From: Gammaproteobacteria bacterium
Lineage (GTDB): Bacteria; Pseudomonadota; Gammaproteobacteria; Arenicellales; JAHEKD01
NCBI GenBank assembly: GCA_024638545.1
Contig: JAHEKD010000092.1
Coordinates: 1-8,242, forward strand
DNA: 8,242 bases
Reading direction: 5' to 3'
The translations under genes were made by a program, and so were the position numbers. Below are positions 1 to 8,159 of the stretch, piece by piece. How positions within the stretch are numbered: position 1 is the first letter of the stretch; every line of letters begins with the position of its first letter. The notes under the pieces are model-generated. The model was not told the DNA's origin and ran no database searches. It saw only the letters and a list, made by a program, of their open reading frames with translations.

Positions 1-995
1 GACTTGCCTTTGGGAACGATCACGCTGACATTTTCAGTGATCGTAGCGGCAGCGGTTTTTGTTAGACCTTTGTAAACCGGTATATCAGCGACAGCATCCC
101 CTTTCTGATAGACTGGAACATATTCATAATAATTGAACCCGAATCGCAATAGCGATTCGACCGCGCGCGTGCGTGTACGATCACTATCCGCACCCGTGAC
201 AATAGCCGTCAATCGCATCCCATCCTCAACAGCTGATCCCACCAAACAGTAACCGGCTTCCTGCGTATGGCCGGTTTTTACACCATCTGTATTTTCATCA
301 AGCCACAACAGACGGTTACGGTTCTTTTGAGTAATGTTATTGTAGGTAAACTCTTTTACTTTGTACCATTCATAATATCCCGGGAAATCCGCTATCATGC
401 GTGTTGTGAGGGCTAACAAATCTCGTGCGGTTGTATAGTGGTCGGTATCTGGCAAACCATTTGGATTGGTAAAATTCGAGTTAGTCATACCTAATTTTTT
501 TGCTGTCTGGTTCATCAGACTGGAAAAACTGTCAACATCACCGGCGACATACTCGGCTAGCGCGACGGATGCATCATTGCCGGACTGAATGACCAGCCCT
601 TTAATCAAATCTTCTATAGTTACATTAGTGTCTACATCCACGAACATTCTGGAACCGATGGTGCGCCATGCCTTTTCACTGATTCTGACTTTGTCATCAA
701 GACCAATGGTGCCATTTTTTAAAGCTTCAAATACAACGTATGAGGTCATGATTTTGCTCAGGCTTGCAGGTGCGATTCGCTTGTCTGCATTATGCTCTGC
801 AAGGACCCAGCCGGTGCTTTGCTCAACAAGCATCCATGAGACTGCTTCAGGTTTTGGCGGCGTAACGGTTGATTTTAAGTTGTCCGGGATTGTGTTGATT
901 GCCAGGCAATAATCAATAGTTCCTAATGCGGTTAAAATGACCACGACTAACAGCTTGCATACAGAAACCCTGCCTCGAATTATTGCTCGGTTCAT
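1..995 (-). CDS. dacA: D-alanyl-D-alanine carboxypeptidase, PBP5/6 family (5' part, truncated by window)
   Basis: Low-molecular-mass penicillin-binding protein that removes the terminal D-Ala from peptidoglycan pentapeptides in the periplasm. The first 331 codons are present; the C-terminal end lies beyond the left edge. A signal peptide covers about residues 1-32 (hydrophobic core LLVVVILTAL, probable cleavage after CLA). The serine-hydrolase motifs are all visible: S78-L-S-K81 with the acylating serine, S138-G-N140, and K240-T-G242. Residues from about 270 on (RFGFNYYEYVPVYQKGD) begin the beta-rich C-terminal domain of the PBP5 family. The membrane-anchoring amphipathic helix of that family would lie outside the window. 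The start ATG overlaps the rlpA stop as ATGA, and no good Shine-Dalgarno is seen, so translational coupling to rlpA is likely. The paralogues dacA and dacC cannot be told apart from this fragment. Family assignment is firm. Confidence 0.95.
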   Translation of the reverse strand, partial: MNRAIIRGRVSVCKLLVVVILTALGTIDYCLAINTIPDNLKSTVTPPKPEAVSWMLVEQSTGWVLAEHNADKRIAPASLSKIMTSYVVFEALKNGTIGLDDKVRISEKAWRTIGSRMFVDVDTNVTIEDLIKGLVIQSGNDASVALAEYVAGDVDSFSSLMNQTAKKLGMTNSNFTNPNGLPDTDHYTTARDLLALTTRMIADFPGYYEWYKVKEFTYNNITQKNRNRLLWLDENTDGVKTGHTQEAGYCLVGSAVEDGMRLTAIVTGADSDRTRTRAVESLLRFGFNYYEYVPVYQKGDAVADIPVYKGLTKTAAATITENVSVIVPKGK

Positions 996-1750
996 TGCTC
1001 GGTAACAAGCATCACTGGTTGATGCAGGATACGCTCCAGACCTGGTTTCTCATTAAATGCAATCACAGCTGTGGTGAATGGTCCAACTTTAACTTTGTAG
1101 AGACTGTCATCAGAATTATCTACTTTAACACTGTAACCTTCCGATTCGAGTCGAAGTTTTGCTTGCAGGGCGTTTTGCTGCTGCGAGTAAACACCCGTCT
1201 GAAGATAAACCTGCCCGCGGGACAATGATTCTTCACTACGGCGTAGAATTTTTGAGATCAACTCAAGTTTGATTTGTGTAGTTCCCTGCGATACAAAACC
1301 AAGTTCCTTTGCCGCTGCATAGGATAAATCAAGAATTCGGGTACCGATGAATGGACCACGATCATTAACGCGGACAATAAGTGATTTATTATTCGCAAGG
1401 TTGGTTACCTCTACATAGCTTGGAATTGGCAGGGTTTTATGCGCGGCAGAAAATTCATACATATTGTAGATCTCACCGCTTGAGGTTTTTTTACCATGAA
1501 ACTTTTTACCGTACCACGATGCCCGCCCCTTCTGTGAGAAATTGTCCAGCTCAACAAGTGGCGTATATAAAATTCCGTCAACAACATAGGGATTATTGCC
1601 GGTTTTACTCAATTCCTCAGATTTTGGGATCAGCCTCTGGGGCTGCGCACCGGAAGAGGCTTCATCGTTTGATATTGGCGCGCATCCCGTCAGAATTGTA
1701 CCCAACAACAGGAACACCATTATCTGAGCTGATAATATTCGATGACTCAT
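992..1750 (-). CDS. rlpA: RlpA septal-type lytic transglycosylase lipoprotein
   Basis: Outer-membrane lipoprotein of 252 residues. The N-terminus has a signal peptide ending in the lipobox L-T-G-C, with the lipidated cysteine at residue 23. After a variable linker comes the double-psi beta-barrel domain (about 75-165), starting GRASWYG. The acid and base residues expected for the RlpA family are present: E93 in SGEIYN, H104 in AHKTLP and D130 in VNDRGP. A C-terminal SPOR domain (about 180-250, with YLQTGVYS and YKVKVGPF) should bind glycan strands stripped of peptides, as at division sites. In Pseudomonas aeruginosa RlpA is a lytic transglycosylase acting on such denuded strands; in E. coli activity has not been clear. 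Because the acid residues are intact, an active enzyme is inferred. The start overlaps the mltB stop as ATGA and has a good ribosome binding site in front. Confidence 0.95.
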   Translation of the reverse strand: MSHRILSAQIMVFLLLGTILTGCAPISNDEASSGAQPQRLIPKSEELSKTGNNPYVVDGILYTPLVELDNFSQKGRASWYGKKFHGKKTSSGEIYNMYEFSAAHKTLPIPSYVEVTNLANNKSLIVRVNDRGPFIGTRILDLSYAAAKELGFVSQGTTQIKLELISKILRRSEESLSRGQVYLQTGVYSQQQNALQAKLRLESEGYSVKVDNSDDSLYKVKVGPFTTAVIAFNEKPGLERILHQPVMLVTEQ

Positions 1751-2739
1751 AAATTTCTCTTGTTTTTTATCGCTTCACTGAGCTCTGCAACGGCCATAGC
1801 ATAAAGATTACTTTGATTGTAGCGTTTGATAACATAGAAGTTTTCAAATACCAACTCATATACTTTCCCATCTTCAGCGTTTAATTCAATAATATCGGCC
1901 GCAATGTTGCCGTTAAAATTACCCTCTATTATAACGCCCGACTTTAATATTTTTGCAACGGTATGCTGCGCCGATTTCGATGTTTGCTTGAATGCACTGT
2001 ATTGCCGGGTATCGATTGTTTTTATTCCGGTTTTTACGGGTGCATTTTTGATCCAGTTATGCCGCTTAAAGTAATTTGCCACACTGCCAATGGCATCGGC
2101 ATATGAATTTATCAAATCACGTTGACCATCGTTATCATAATCAACCGCATAAGCCTGGTAACTGCTTGCAATGAACTGCGGAATACCCATTGCTCCGGCG
2201 TATGAGCCAAGCGTGTTCAACGGATCGATGCCATCTGATTTTACCAATTTGAGAAAACTTGAAAGCTCTGACTGAAAAAATTCTTTTCGACGTTCAAAAT
2301 CAACAGAAAGCGTGGACAGACTATTGATCACCGCGTGAGAGCCCATGGATTTGCCAAAACGGGTCTCAACGCCCAGTATGGCGACGATTATCTCTTCAGG
2401 AACGCCAAACTGAGTGCTGGCTTTTGTTAATAACTGCTGGTGTTCTCTCCAGAATCTCACGCCATTCTTGATCGTTTTTTTAGTGATAAACAGATTCTTG
2501 TATTTTGCCCAGGATAATTTTTCTGCCGGTTTCTTGAAAGCCTCGACAACGCCGGGATTTAATTCAACATCGGCAAAAATAGCTTCAATTTCCTCATTAC
2601 CGTAAATGCCCTCCTTAACCAGCTGGTCACTGATTTTTTTTATTTGCGGGTACATTTCTAAATCCAGGCCAAAACTGACGGGTATCATGAAGTGTGTAGA
2701 TACCAGAATCAGGATTGATTTTTTCAAAAATCGCTTCAT
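1747..2739 (-). CDS. mltB: Lytic murein transglycosylase B family, apparently soluble periplasmic form
   Basis: Enzyme of 330 residues that cleaves the MurNAc-GlcNAc bond of peptidoglycan with formation of 1,6-anhydroMurNAc. An N-terminal export signal is seen (MKRFLKKS, hydrophobic stretch to about residue 22, likely cleavage near VSFG). It contains no cysteine, so unlike E. coli MltB it cannot be lipid-anchored there; it resembles the soluble Slt35/SltB1 form. The catalytic glutamate is E125 in GVETRFGKSMG, the hallmark of this family. The fold motif GSYAGAMGIPQF is at 178-189. An EF-hand-like acidic loop, VDYDNDGQRDL (199-209), matches the metal site known in E. coli Slt35. The start lies 4 bases after the rodA stop; no Shine-Dalgarno is evident. 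The same position in Pseudomonas is held by sltB1, so that symbol may fit as well. Confidence 0.93.
   Translation of the reverse strand: MKRFLKKSILILVSTHFMIPVSFGLDLEMYPQIKKISDQLVKEGIYGNEEIEAIFADVELNPGVVEAFKKPAEKLSWAKYKNLFITKKTIKNGVRFWREHQQLLTKASTQFGVPEEIIVAILGVETRFGKSMGSHAVINSLSTLSVDFERRKEFFQSELSSFLKLVKSDGIDPLNTLGSYAGAMGIPQFIASSYQAYAVDYDNDGQRDLINSYADAIGSVANYFKRHNWIKNAPVKTGIKTIDTRQYSAFKQTSKSAQHTVAKILKSGVIIEGNFNGNIAADIIELNAEDGKVYELVFENFYVIKRYNQSNLYAMAVAELSEAIKNKRNL
1756..1761 (-). promoter_or_regulatory. Ribosome binding site of rlpA
   Basis: On the minus strand AAGAGA lies a few bases upstream of the rlpA ATG, inside the last codons of mltB. It is the clearest Shine-Dalgarno-like site among the genes here; most other starts have weak or no such match and seem to rely on coupling. 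It supports 1750 as the rlpA start. Confidence 0.55.
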
Positions 2740-2743
2740 CCGA

Positions 2744-3829
2744 TCAATGCATTAGTTTTTTATGTGATGAAATGCTCATTAACACACCGAATGCGGCCAT
2801 TAAGGTCACCATTGATGTTCCTCCATAACTGATTAGCGGCAGCGGTACGCCAACAATAGGAAGAATACCCGAAACCATGCCAATATTCACAAACATATAG
2901 CAAAAAAAAGTGGTTGCCAGACTTCCTGCAAGTAATCTAGAGTAAGTATGCTGTACGGTTAATGAAATTTTCAAACATCTTATAATAATGAACATATACA
3001 GTCCCAGCAGTAGTAACACGCCGACCAGTCCGAATTCTTCTGCAAATACTGAGAATATAAAATCGGTGCTTTGCTCGGGAATAAAATCAAGCCTTGATTG
3101 CGTTCCGTTCAGCCAGCCCTTTCCGTACATGCCGCCGGAACCTATCGCAATTATGGACTGAATAGTATGGTATCCGGCACCCAGGGGATCAGACCAGGGA
3201 TCGAATAAAGTCAAAATTCTATCTTGTTGATAGCCATGCAGGTTAGTCCAAATAAAAGGAGCAACCGCAGCAATCAGGCCAAAACTCACAAAGATCAGCT
3301 TCCATGAAACTGCTGCCAGGAATAACACGATTAATCCTGATGCGGCAATCAATATTGCTGTTCCCAGATCTGGCTGAATGATGACCATGGCACTGGGAAT
3401 AATGATAATGATTAATGCCAGAGTAATACTTTTGAAATTTGCCGGAAAAGAGAACCTGACCAATATCCATGCGGTCATCATGGGTACTGCCAACTTCATT
3501 ATTTCTGATGGTTGTATTTTGAAAATGCCGATATTCAGCCAACGTTGAGCGCCTTTTCCTGTTACACCAAAAAACAGAACCAATACCAGCAGCAGCAGAC
3601 CGAACGCATAGATATACGGTGACCATCTGTATAGCGTATTCGGTTCTATTTGAGCGAATAACAGCAGCGCAGCCAGTGCAATGACAATCCTCACCAGCTG
3701 ACGAATAATCATGTCAATATTTTGATTGCTGGCACTGTAGATGACCATTAACCCAACAGCAATCAATATAATTAAACTATAAAAAAGCGGCCAGTCGATG
3801 TATATGCGGGAAAACCTCAGCTGGATCAT
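2744..3829 (-). CDS. rodA: RodA, SEDS-family peptidoglycan glycosyltransferase
   Basis: Polytopic inner-membrane glycosyltransferase of 361 residues that polymerises lipid II in the elongasome, working as a pair with PBP2. The sequence has about ten hydrophobic segments, beginning with PLFYSLIILIAVGLMVIYSAS. SEDS signatures are clear: AQRWLNIGIFKIQPSEIMK (94-112), QPDLGTA (152-158), the large extracytoplasmic loop with GKGWLNGTQS and IPEQSTDFIF (236-259), and GVPLPLISYGGTS near the C-terminus (327-339). D256 in TDFIF corresponds to the aspartate essential for polymerase activity in RodA homologues. The length is normal. The start codon overlaps the mrdA stop by one base (TAATG), fitting coupled synthesis of the two partners. 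Also called mrdB. RodA rather than FtsW is supported by the neighbouring mrdA and mreBCD. Confidence 0.97.
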   Translation of the reverse strand: MIQLRFSRIYIDWPLFYSLIILIAVGLMVIYSASNQNIDMIIRQLVRIVIALAALLLFAQIEPNTLYRWSPYIYAFGLLLLVLVLFFGVTGKGAQRWLNIGIFKIQPSEIMKLAVPMMTAWILVRFSFPANFKSITLALIIIIIPSAMVIIQPDLGTAILIAASGLIVLFLAAVSWKLIFVSFGLIAAVAPFIWTNLHGYQQDRILTLFDPWSDPLGAGYHTIQSIIAIGSGGMYGKGWLNGTQSRLDFIPEQSTDFIFSVFAEEFGLVGVLLLLGLYMFIIIRCLKISLTVQHTYSRLLAGSLATTFFCYMFVNIGMVSGILPIVGVPLPLISYGGTSMVTLMAAFGVLMSISSHKKLMH

Positions 3830-5730
3830 TAAATTTCTTTGACGAAGGCATTATTCAATACATAGAATTGATCATAATCACCGGGCAGATTACGGTTCTC
3901 AAAATAAAAATCCATTACTTTTCTGGCCATTGGTGCAGCTGTTTTACTACCGCCGCCCCCGTTTTCAACGACAACAGCGACCGCGATCTGAGGGTCATCT
4001 ACCGGTGCAAAAGCAATAAACAAGGCGTGATCATGGTATTTTTTGGGCAGATTTGCTGCATCATAGCGTTTATTCTGTGCTATTCCAATCACCTGCGAAG
4101 TGCCCGTTTTACCTGCAATCTTATAGCCGGCTGTATTGCCAATTTTTCTCGCGGTTCCGCGCTTGCCATGAACAACGGCGGTCATTGCATCAATAACCTC
4201 CTGAAATTGTTCAGCAGGTTGGCTGTGTGTTACGGGTTCAGCAATATTCAACGCCTGGTAACCCGCATGATCACCCGGATTGCCATACCCTATGACCATT
4301 CGTGGCGTAATATAGTTTCCGCGATTTGCGATGGTTGCCGTGGCCACGGCAAGTTGCAGCGGTGTCGCCAGCATATATCCCTGCCCGATTGCCGAAATAA
4401 TCGTTTCTCCACGGTACCATGAACTCCCCTTTACCCTTTTTTTCCAGCTTTTCGATGGCACCAGTGCAGTGGGTTCGTTATTGAGATCGATCCCGGTTTG
4501 GCGACCTAATCCATAGTGGTCCAGATAATCATGAATGCCGTCAATGCCCAGCGCCAGTGATATCTGATAGAAAAAGACATCACATGATTGCTCTATAGCG
4601 CTGGCCAAATTCATTGACCCGTGGCCGCCACGCCGCCAGCAGCGATATTTGTGTTCGCTGTTCGGAAAACTGAACCAGCCCCGGCAAAAAACCTTCTGAC
4701 CGGCATCAATGCCCTGATTCAACATGGCCAGCCCAACCAGTCCTTTTATTGTTGAGCCCGGTGCATAACGCCCGTTAAAGGCGCGGTTGATTAGCGGTTT
4801 ATCGTCATCTTCCCTGAGCCTTGCATAGCTTGCGTGATCAATTCCATTCACGAATAAATTTGCATCGTAGGTCGGCATACTGGCAAATGCCAGTACATCA
4901 CCTGTTGCAGGTTCAATCGCAACAATGGCACCTTTTTCATTGCCCAACACGCGCATAGCAGCCTTTTGGAGTGCCAGATCAACAGATAGATGTAAATCCC
5001 TGCCTGCAACAGCAGGCGTTCTCGAGATCACGCGCATGGTCTGACCATGGGCATTAGTCTCAATATGTTCAAATCCTATAGTGCCTTTTAACGATTCTTC
5101 GTGGCTGGCCTCAATTCCCAGCTTGCCGATATAGTGCATCCCGCGATAGGCAGCCTGGTCGACACGCTTGAGATCACTGTCACTGATACGGCCAACATAG
5201 CCGATAAAATGAGCGGTGGAGCTGCCGTTCGTATAGTATCTTGATAGTTTGCCTCTTATAGATACACCCGGAAACCGAATTTGATTGACAGCAAATCTGG
5301 CCATCTCAGCTTCGCCCAATCCGGATTTGAGAAGCACCGCATCGTAACGCGAATATTGCCGCCTGATCCGCTGAAATTTTTTAATCTGACTATCGGTCAG
5401 GCTTACGATTTGCCTCAGGCTGTTAAACATCTGCTCGAAATCTTCTACCTCGGCAGGAATTACCTCAAGATTGTAAACAGGCCTGTTCATTGCGATTAAC
5501 CGACCCTTGCGATCATAGATATTTCCGCGGACCGGCGGGATTATCGCAAGCTGAATGCGATTATCCTGAGACATGGTTGTGAACCGGTCATGATTAACCA
5601 CCTGCAAATAAACCACTCTGGCAATTAACACAAAAACCATCACCAGCATGAAAAGGCTGATCCATACCAGACGCGCGGTGATTAACCTGGTATCTAAAAG
5701 GTAATTACGAATACTAAAACGGCTTGGCAT
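3829..5730 (-). CDS. mrdA: Penicillin-binding protein 2, elongation-specific transpeptidase
   Basis: Class B PBP of 633 residues that cross-links new peptidoglycan during side-wall growth together with RodA. One N-terminal membrane anchor (about 20-43) is followed by the non-catalytic pedestal with the class B motif RGNIYDRKGRLIAMN (68-82), then the transpeptidase domain from about 265. Active-site motifs are S326-T-I-K329 (acylating serine), S382-C-D384 at the SxN position and K541-T-G-T544. Cysteines 349, 364 and 383 and histidine 370 lie at spacings equal to those of the zinc ligands reported for E. coli PBP2. The gene starts 11 bases after mreD with no clear Shine-Dalgarno. Length and motif order are normal and no frameshift is seen. 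Placement between mreD and rodA confirms PBP2 rather than the division enzyme FtsI. Confidence 0.97.
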   Translation of the reverse strand: MPSRFSIRNYLLDTRLITARLVWISLFMLVMVFVLIARVVYLQVVNHDRFTTMSQDNRIQLAIIPPVRGNIYDRKGRLIAMNRPVYNLEVIPAEVEDFEQMFNSLRQIVSLTDSQIKKFQRIRRQYSRYDAVLLKSGLGEAEMARFAVNQIRFPGVSIRGKLSRYYTNGSSTAHFIGYVGRISDSDLKRVDQAAYRGMHYIGKLGIEASHEESLKGTIGFEHIETNAHGQTMRVISRTPAVAGRDLHLSVDLALQKAAMRVLGNEKGAIVAIEPATGDVLAFASMPTYDANLFVNGIDHASYARLREDDDKPLINRAFNGRYAPGSTIKGLVGLAMLNQGIDAGQKVFCRGWFSFPNSEHKYRCWRRGGHGSMNLASAIEQSCDVFFYQISLALGIDGIHDYLDHYGLGRQTGIDLNNEPTALVPSKSWKKRVKGSSWYRGETIISAIGQGYMLATPLQLAVATATIANRGNYITPRMVIGYGNPGDHAGYQALNIAEPVTHSQPAEQFQEVIDAMTAVVHGKRGTARKIGNTAGYKIAGKTGTSQVIGIAQNKRYDAANLPKKYHDHALFIAFAPVDDPQIAVAVVVENGGGGSKTAAPMARKVMDFYFENRNLPGDYDQFYVLNNAFVKEI

Positions 5731-5741
5731 ATTGCACAGAT

Positions 5742-6242
5742 TTAGTTTTGAATTTGGGCTGCGAGCGCTTCAACAATGCTCAGCAGCGCATACAGCCATG
5801 GCCAGATCAGTATGCTGCCCAGAACAGAATAGACTAGTGACCACTGAGGCGAAATCTGCTGAACAGACCAGTTCAGTACTATGGCGAACAGAAGGTCCAG
5901 AATGACAAAGGCAATCAGCCAGGACATGTAGTCAAAGAAAGCGTAATTTTTATTTTTAACTAAAGCATACTTTATCAAAAATACCACCGTCACGTAAACC
6001 AGGGCGTGATGTCCGATCAGGTTTGCCATGATTAAGTCCTGTACAAGCCCGATGAGCCATGCCCAACCTAAGCCGACCGATTCTGGCCGGTATAGCGCCC
6101 AGTAGACTATAACAAGCAAAACCAGATTTGGCATGAACTCCGCGATACTCTCCTTTACCGGGAGTAAACCGGACAGTAATGCGAGAACTAAACTCAAATG
6201 GATAGGCCAGCCCGGCTGCGGAACATAATGCTGACTATTCAT
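5742..6242 (-). CDS. mreD: Rod shape-determining protein MreD
   Basis: Small inner-membrane protein of 166 residues, close to the usual length of about 160. It has five or six hydrophobic segments. The family pattern P-N-L-V-L-L-V-I-V-Y-W-A-L-Y-R-P (38-53) followed by VGLGWAWLIGLVQDL (56-70) is present and identifies it. MreD links MreC to the RodA-PBP2 synthase; it has no known enzymatic activity. The start ATG overlaps the mreC stop (ATGA) and no Shine-Dalgarno precedes it, so it is probably translated by ribosomes finishing mreC. Sequence conservation of the family is low, so position in the operon carries part of the assignment. Confidence 0.95.
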   Translation of the reverse strand: MNSQHYVPQPGWPIHLSLVLALLSGLLPVKESIAEFMPNLVLLVIVYWALYRPESVGLGWAWLIGLVQDLIMANLIGHHALVYVTVVFLIKYALVKNKNYAFFDYMSWLIAFVILDLLFAIVLNWSVQQISPQWSLVYSVLGSILIWPWLYALLSIVEALAAQIQN

Positions 6243-7117
6243 GGGTTGGCGCCATCTGTCATTGAAATTGATTCGAGTACCGAATCCACGTGCGGATTTG
6301 GCGTTCGCTGCAGCGTTTTAGGCCAGATCAGAAGCAGTTGTTTACCGTGATTAAGCTGCGCCAGGGGTCTGGCTGTAATTTGTAAGAATGACTCGTTGTT
6401 ATCGCTTTGAATATCATCCACCACAGCGACCGGGTAACCTGGCGGGAAACGATAACCAATGCCTGAACTCAGCAGATGATCGCCGACTTTGATATCCGCC
6501 TCCGCTCCCTGATACTTAACGTCAAGCTTTTCTAAGTGACCCGTTCCATTCACCAGCGCACGCAATCCATTTCGTTTGACCATGACCGGTGTTGATTGGC
6601 TTGCGTCAGTAATAAGTGTGACTATGCTGTGAGCGACTGACAGATCTGTTATCTGTCCGACAATGCCGAAATCGTCAACAACAGGTTGGCCCAGATAGAC
6701 ATTATCACTTTGACCTTTATTGAGAATGATTCGCTGCGCATGCCGTTCGAGGTTTACATTAAGGATATCTGCCGCAAGAATTTCGTCGGCAATGTTCTGT
6801 GTAGATCGCATAAATGACTGCAGTTTATTCTGTGAACGAATTTCTGCCTGCAGTCGCTGCAATTTAACTTTTAAAATAGCGTTTTCAAGCTCAAGTTGCT
6901 CCAGGGATTGCGTTAGTTCACGTCGATCATTGAACCAGTCGATCAACCAGTCACTTGTCTGGCTCGGAAAATCAACGAGTCTGTAAACTGGCTTCGATAT
7001 TGAGGAAAATGTATTTTTGAGCCAGTTTCGGCCGTGGAAAAATTGGTCCAGAAACATTAACCCTACGCTGAGCACCAGCAAAAAAATAAACTGACCTACG
7101 ATGGGTTTTATACGCAT
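6239..7117 (-). CDS. mreC: Rod shape-determining protein MreC
   Basis: Bitopic inner-membrane protein of 292 residues whose periplasmic part binds and activates PBP2. A short basic cytoplasmic N-terminus (MRIKP) precedes one membrane helix (about 9-25). A coiled coil rich in L, E, K and Q follows at about 65-100, then the two beta-barrel core domains with the family segments RIILNKGQSDNVYLGQPVVDDFGIVGQI (129-156) and TLITDASQSTPVMVKRNGLRALV (167-189). The tail is short and proline-containing. The start was set at 7117: the reading frame stays open to an ATG at 7195, but that start would overlap mreB by 71 bases and add 26 residues not expected in the family. From 7117 the gap to mreB is 7 bases and the protein begins in the usual way. 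No strong Shine-Dalgarno is seen. Confidence 0.95.
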   Translation of the reverse strand: MRIKPIVGQFIFLLVLSVGLMFLDQFFHGRNWLKNTFSSISKPVYRLVDFPSQTSDWLIDWFNDRRELTQSLEQLELENAILKVKLQRLQAEIRSQNKLQSFMRSTQNIADEILAADILNVNLERHAQRIILNKGQSDNVYLGQPVVDDFGIVGQITDLSVAHSIVTLITDASQSTPVMVKRNGLRALVNGTGHLEKLDVKYQGAEADIKVGDHLLSSGIGYRFPPGYPVAVVDDIQSDNNESFLQITARPLAQLNHGKQLLLIWPKTLQRTPNPHVDSVLESISMTDGANP

Positions 7118-7124
7118 ATATCTA

Positions 7125-8159
7125 TCAGTCTTCTGTAAAAACCATCCCCAAAATATCCATTTCCTCAAGTGCTCTGCCGCAACCTCTTGCAACACATGTT
7201 AATGGATCTTCTGCGATGACAACGGGCAAACCCGTGTCCTGCATTAATCGGCGATCGATATCTCTGAGCAATGCGCCTCCGCCTGCTACGACCATGCCTT
7301 TCTCTCCGATATCAGCACTTAATTCTGGTGGCGTTTTCTCCATGGCCTGACGAATTGCCTGGACAATTTGATCCAGCGAATCGCTGATTGCCTCATAGAC
7401 TTCCTTGCTTGTTATGATAATACTGCGGGACATACCTTCTGATATATCACGGCCCTTGATCTCCATTTCCATGGGATCTGATTTTTCCCATGCGGTTCCG
7501 ATTGTACTTTTCACCCGTTCTGCCGTGGCCTCACCGATTAATAAACCATGATGCCGGCGTACGTAATTAATGATCGCCTCGTCAAAATTATCTCCGGCAA
7601 TTCGCAGTGAATGCGCATAGACCATACCACCAAGGGACATGATACCAACTTCCGTTGTTCCTCCGCCAATATCTAACACCATTGATCCGGTCGGTTCAGA
7701 CACAGGCAGATTGGCACCGATTGCAACAGCCATTGGCTCTTCTATTAGATACACTTCCCGTGCACCTGCACCTGCGGCTGATTCACGAATAGCCCGTCTT
7801 TCCACCTGGGTTGAACCACAGGGCACGCAGACGATCACCCGAGGATTTGAAATAAAACGATTACTTTGAGCCATACGTATGAAATATTTTAACATGGCTT
7901 CTGTGACGCTGAAGTCAGCAATCACACCGTCTTTAAGCGGACGAATTGCAGTAATACTGCCCGGTGTTCGGCCAATCATCGATTTTGCTGCCGCACCGAT
8001 AGCCAATGGCTGTTTAAGTCCGCCGGCACCTTCACGAATGGCAACTACCGATGGCTCGTTCAGGATGATGCCCCGATCCTTCACATAGATCAGGGTGTTG
8101 GCAGTTCCTAAATCTACCGCCAGGTCGTTGGAAAAAATTCCAAATAATCGTTTAAACAT
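7125..8159 (-). CDS. mreB: Rod shape-determining protein MreB, bacterial actin
   Basis: Actin-like ATPase of 344 residues that forms membrane-bound filaments orienting the elongasome. The N-terminus [10 protein letters not shown] is an amphipathic membrane-binding segment as in Gram-negative MreB. Nucleotide-site motifs are visible: phosphate 1 ([14 protein letters not shown], 12-25), the [19 protein letters not shown] segment (110-128), [11 protein letters not shown] (139-149), phosphate 2 ([17 protein letters not shown], 162-178) and the adenosine motif ([14 protein letters not shown], 292-305). Length is normal. Two conserved spots differ from what I expect: VVAGGG where LTGGG is common, and ARGCGRALE where ARGGGRALE is common. 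It is the first gene of the series, with an AT-rich leader upstream and no clear Shine-Dalgarno. Assignment is certain; Mbl-type paralogues are unlikely in this context. Confidence 0.98.
   Translation of the reverse strand: MFKRLFGIFSNDLAVDLGTANTLIYVKDRGIILNEPSVVAIREGAGGLKQPLAIGAAAKSMIGRTPGSITAIRPLKDGVIADFSVTEAMLKYFIRMAQSNRFISNPRVIVCVPCGSTQVERRAIRESAAGAGAREVYLIEEPMAVAIGANLPVSEPTGSMVLDIGGGTTEVGIMSLGGMVYAHSLRIAGDNFDEAIINYVRRHHGLLIGEATAERVKSTIGTAWEKSDPMEMEIKGRDISEGMSRSIIITSKEVYEAISDSLDQIVQAIRQAMEKTPPELSADIGEKGMVVAGGGALLRDIDRRLMQDTGLPVVIAEDPLTCVARGCGRALEEMDILGMVFTED

Noticed and set aside
900..910. Cysteine at DacA residue 30 as a possible lipoprotein site
   Set aside because: The residues before it (TIDY) do not form a lipobox and the A32 signal peptidase I pattern is better; PBP5-type proteins are not lipoproteins.
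589..912. Plus-strand open frame of 107 codons opposite dacA
   Set aside because: The minus strand here encodes the SxxK and SGN motifs of the carboxypeptidase; the plus frame is a by-product.
1381..1752. Plus-strand open frame of 123 codons opposite rlpA
   Set aside because: It is antisense to the RlpA barrel domain and its product has no recognisable features.
3868..4422. Plus-strand open frame of 184 codons opposite mrdA
   Set aside because: It lies fully antisense to the conserved transpeptidase domain, its translation shows no domain or coherent membrane pattern, and the opposite frame has intact catalytic motifs. It is a shadow frame.
7118..7195. Longer mreC start at 7195
   Set aside because: It would overlap mreB by 71 bases and add an extension that simply reads conserved mreB codons in another frame; the ATG at 7117 gives a normal MreC N-terminus.
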